This document shows, piece after piece, positions 6,798-7,835 of a DNA stretch of 7,835 nt (position 1 is the first letter of the stretch; every line of letters starts with the position of its first letter). The notes beneath the pieces were generated by a model that saw nothing but the letters and a program-made list of their open reading frames with translations, was not told the DNA's origin and did no database searches. A program made the position numbers and the translations under genes. The stretch is taken from assembly GCA_025996755.1 (NCBI GenBank), contig BNTR01000126.1:1-7835 (forward strand). Direction: 5' to 3'. This DNA is from Bacteroidia bacterium (GTDB lineage: Bacteria; Bacteroidota; Bacteroidia; Bacteroidales; Azobacteroidaceae).

Positions 6798-7835
6798 TGA
6801 AGACTCTACGCCCTGTCATTGCGGGCGTGACCCGCAATCCTCTGTCCTACCTGTTATTTATATTTGCGACACTTGCCCTGTCGGCGCAAACAAGAAAGCC
6901 GATGCCCGCCAAAGCACCGTCGCAGTCGCAACAAACACTCGAACAGCAACGTTCTGCCCTGCTGAGCGAAATTGAACAAACCAGCGCACTGCTGAACGAA
7001 AACAGCAAGTCTATTTCGGCGGTGCAGAGCCGCCTGACACTGGTGAGCAAGCAAATCACCGCCCGCAAGGAGGTGCTGTCCGTGTTGGAAAAAGAAATCA
7101 ATCGCACGTCATCCGAAATTCGGAATAAAGAGATGATAATCAATGAGTTAGTGCAACAGTTGAATACCAAAAAAGAGCACTACGCCATCTCCATCAGAAA
7201 GATGTATAAACAGCGAAACAACAGCGAAGAACTGCTCTGGATTATGTCTGCCGACCATTTTTCGCAATCCTACCGCCGAATGCTCTACCTGCGAAGATAT
7301 GCCGAATGGCGCAAAAACCAGGCAGAGGAAATCAAGGAGCAACAGACGCGAGTGGCCGCCGAAAAGCGAAAACTCGAAGCAAAAATGCGCGAAAAAGAAA
7401 AATTGGCGCAAATAAAACACAAGGAAGAAGACAAATTGAAAAAAGAGGAAACCACCAAGCGAACGGAGGTAACCAATCTGACGAAAAATAAAAAACAGTT
7501 GGAGGCGCAACTCAAAACCAAGCAACAACAGGCGAATGCCCTGAATAGCAAAATTGAGCAAATCATCGCTGCCGAAGTGGAAGCCGCCCGAAAGTCGAAA
7601 ACGACACGCAAGGCAGAAACCAAAGGCGGGTTTGCGATGACCAAGGAAGAACAGACCCTCTCGTCGGAGTTTGCCAACAACAAGGGACGGCTGCCATTCC
7701 CGCTCAAAGGCAACTACCAAATCACGGAACACTTTGGTATTCAGCGAGTTGCAGGGCTAACCAACGTGCATCACAACAACAACGGCATCAAGATTGAAAC
7801 CTCCCGCGGCAACCGTGCCAGAGCGGTGTTCGACG
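6797..7835 (+). CDS. envC: EnvC-like murein hydrolase activator, 3'-truncated
   Basis: The frame opens at ATG 6797, overlapping the DUF4292 stop (ATGA), and runs without a stop to the window end: 346 codons, missing the last part of the C-terminal domain. Residues 1-30 are a signal peptide (hydrophobic PLSYLLFIFATLALSA, cleavage before Gln31). Residues about 44-130 and 160-270 are long Lys/Glu/Gln-rich coiled coils with a short break (MYKQRNNSEELLWIMSADHF) at 136-155, as in EnvC and similar division proteins. From residue 297, GRLPFPLKGNYQITEHFGIQ begins a LytM/M23 domain. Its first metal-site motif is altered: NNNGIKI (327-333) stands where active enzymes have HxGxDI, so both His and Asp ligands are missing. 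This fits EnvC-type proteins, which activate amidases in the periplasm rather than cut peptidoglycan themselves. The second metal motif lies beyond the window. The symbol is by family resemblance. Confidence 0.88.
   Translation, partial: MKTLRPVIAGVTRNPLSYLLFIFATLALSAQTRKPMPAKAPSQSQQTLEQQRSALLSEIEQTSALLNENSKSISAVQSRLTLVSKQITARKEVLSVLEKEINRTSSEIRNKEMIINELVQQLNTKKEHYAISIRKMYKQRNNSEELLWIMSADHFSQSYRRMLYLRRYAEWRKNQAEEIKEQQTRVAAEKRKLEAKMREKEKLAQIKHKEEDKLKKEETTKRTEVTNLTKNKKQLEAQLKTKQQQANALNSKIEQIIAAEVEAARKSKTTRKAETKGGFAMTKEEQTLSSEFANNKGRLPFPLKGNYQITEHFGIQRVAGLTNVHHNNNGIKIETSRGNRARAVFD

Noticed and set aside
7148..7732. Long open frame on the minus strand (194 residues), Phe/Leu-rich
   Set aside because: It is the antisense shadow of the envC-like coiled coil: Lys/Glu codons read backwards give Phe/Leu. 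The plus-strand frame has a signal peptide, coiled coil and LytM domain.
1..7835. CRISPR array, tRNA or rRNA genes
   Set aside because: No regularly spaced repeats and no tRNA or rRNA-like sequence was seen; nearly all of the window is coding.

Overview
The window looks like chromosomal DNA of a Bacteroidota member, probably Bacteroidales-like, though genus cannot be read from it. The grounds are: a type VI secretion (T6SS) VgrG and a TssK of the divergent kind that fits the Bacteroidota T6SS(iii) subtype; a DUF4292 protein followed by an EnvC-like coiled-coil/LytM protein, a pairing typical of this phylum; A-rich leaders without clear Shine-Dalgarno sequences; and -7 boxes of the Bacteroidota form TAnnTTTG (TAACTTTG).

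Left part (1-4906, all + strand): a T6SS segment. It runs from the 3' part of vgrG, through an AT-rich ankyrin-repeat lipoprotein and a large unrecognised protein with an internal membrane/lipobox-like segment, to tssK, which overlaps the preceding gene by ATGA. VgrG is the spike and TssK the baseplate adaptor, so both belong to one secretion machine. The unknown 566-residue protein is probably co-translated with tssK. The ankyrin lipoprotein looks like a later accessory insertion, possibly an immunity or accessory protein. No effector, PAAR protein or other T6SS subunit is recognisable here.

Middle part (4910-5821, - strand): a serine recombinase gene, convergent with tssK and only 3 bases from its stop. 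It has an N-terminal resolvase/invertase domain and a long C-terminal part with two possible helix-turn-helix regions. One in-frame TGA at codon 66 breaks an otherwise intact frame, so it is a pseudogene, a very recent knockout or a sequence error.

Right part (5822-7835, + strand): a 103-base AT-rich divergent promoter region with two oppositely facing TAACTTTG boxes and an 11-bp inverted repeat around the leader of the rightward operon. Then come the DUF4292 envelope protein and, overlapping it by ATGA, an EnvC-like protein cut off by the window end. These two are probably housekeeping genes for the outer membrane and for cell-wall splitting. The recombinase sits exactly where the T6SS segment meets this core-type operon.
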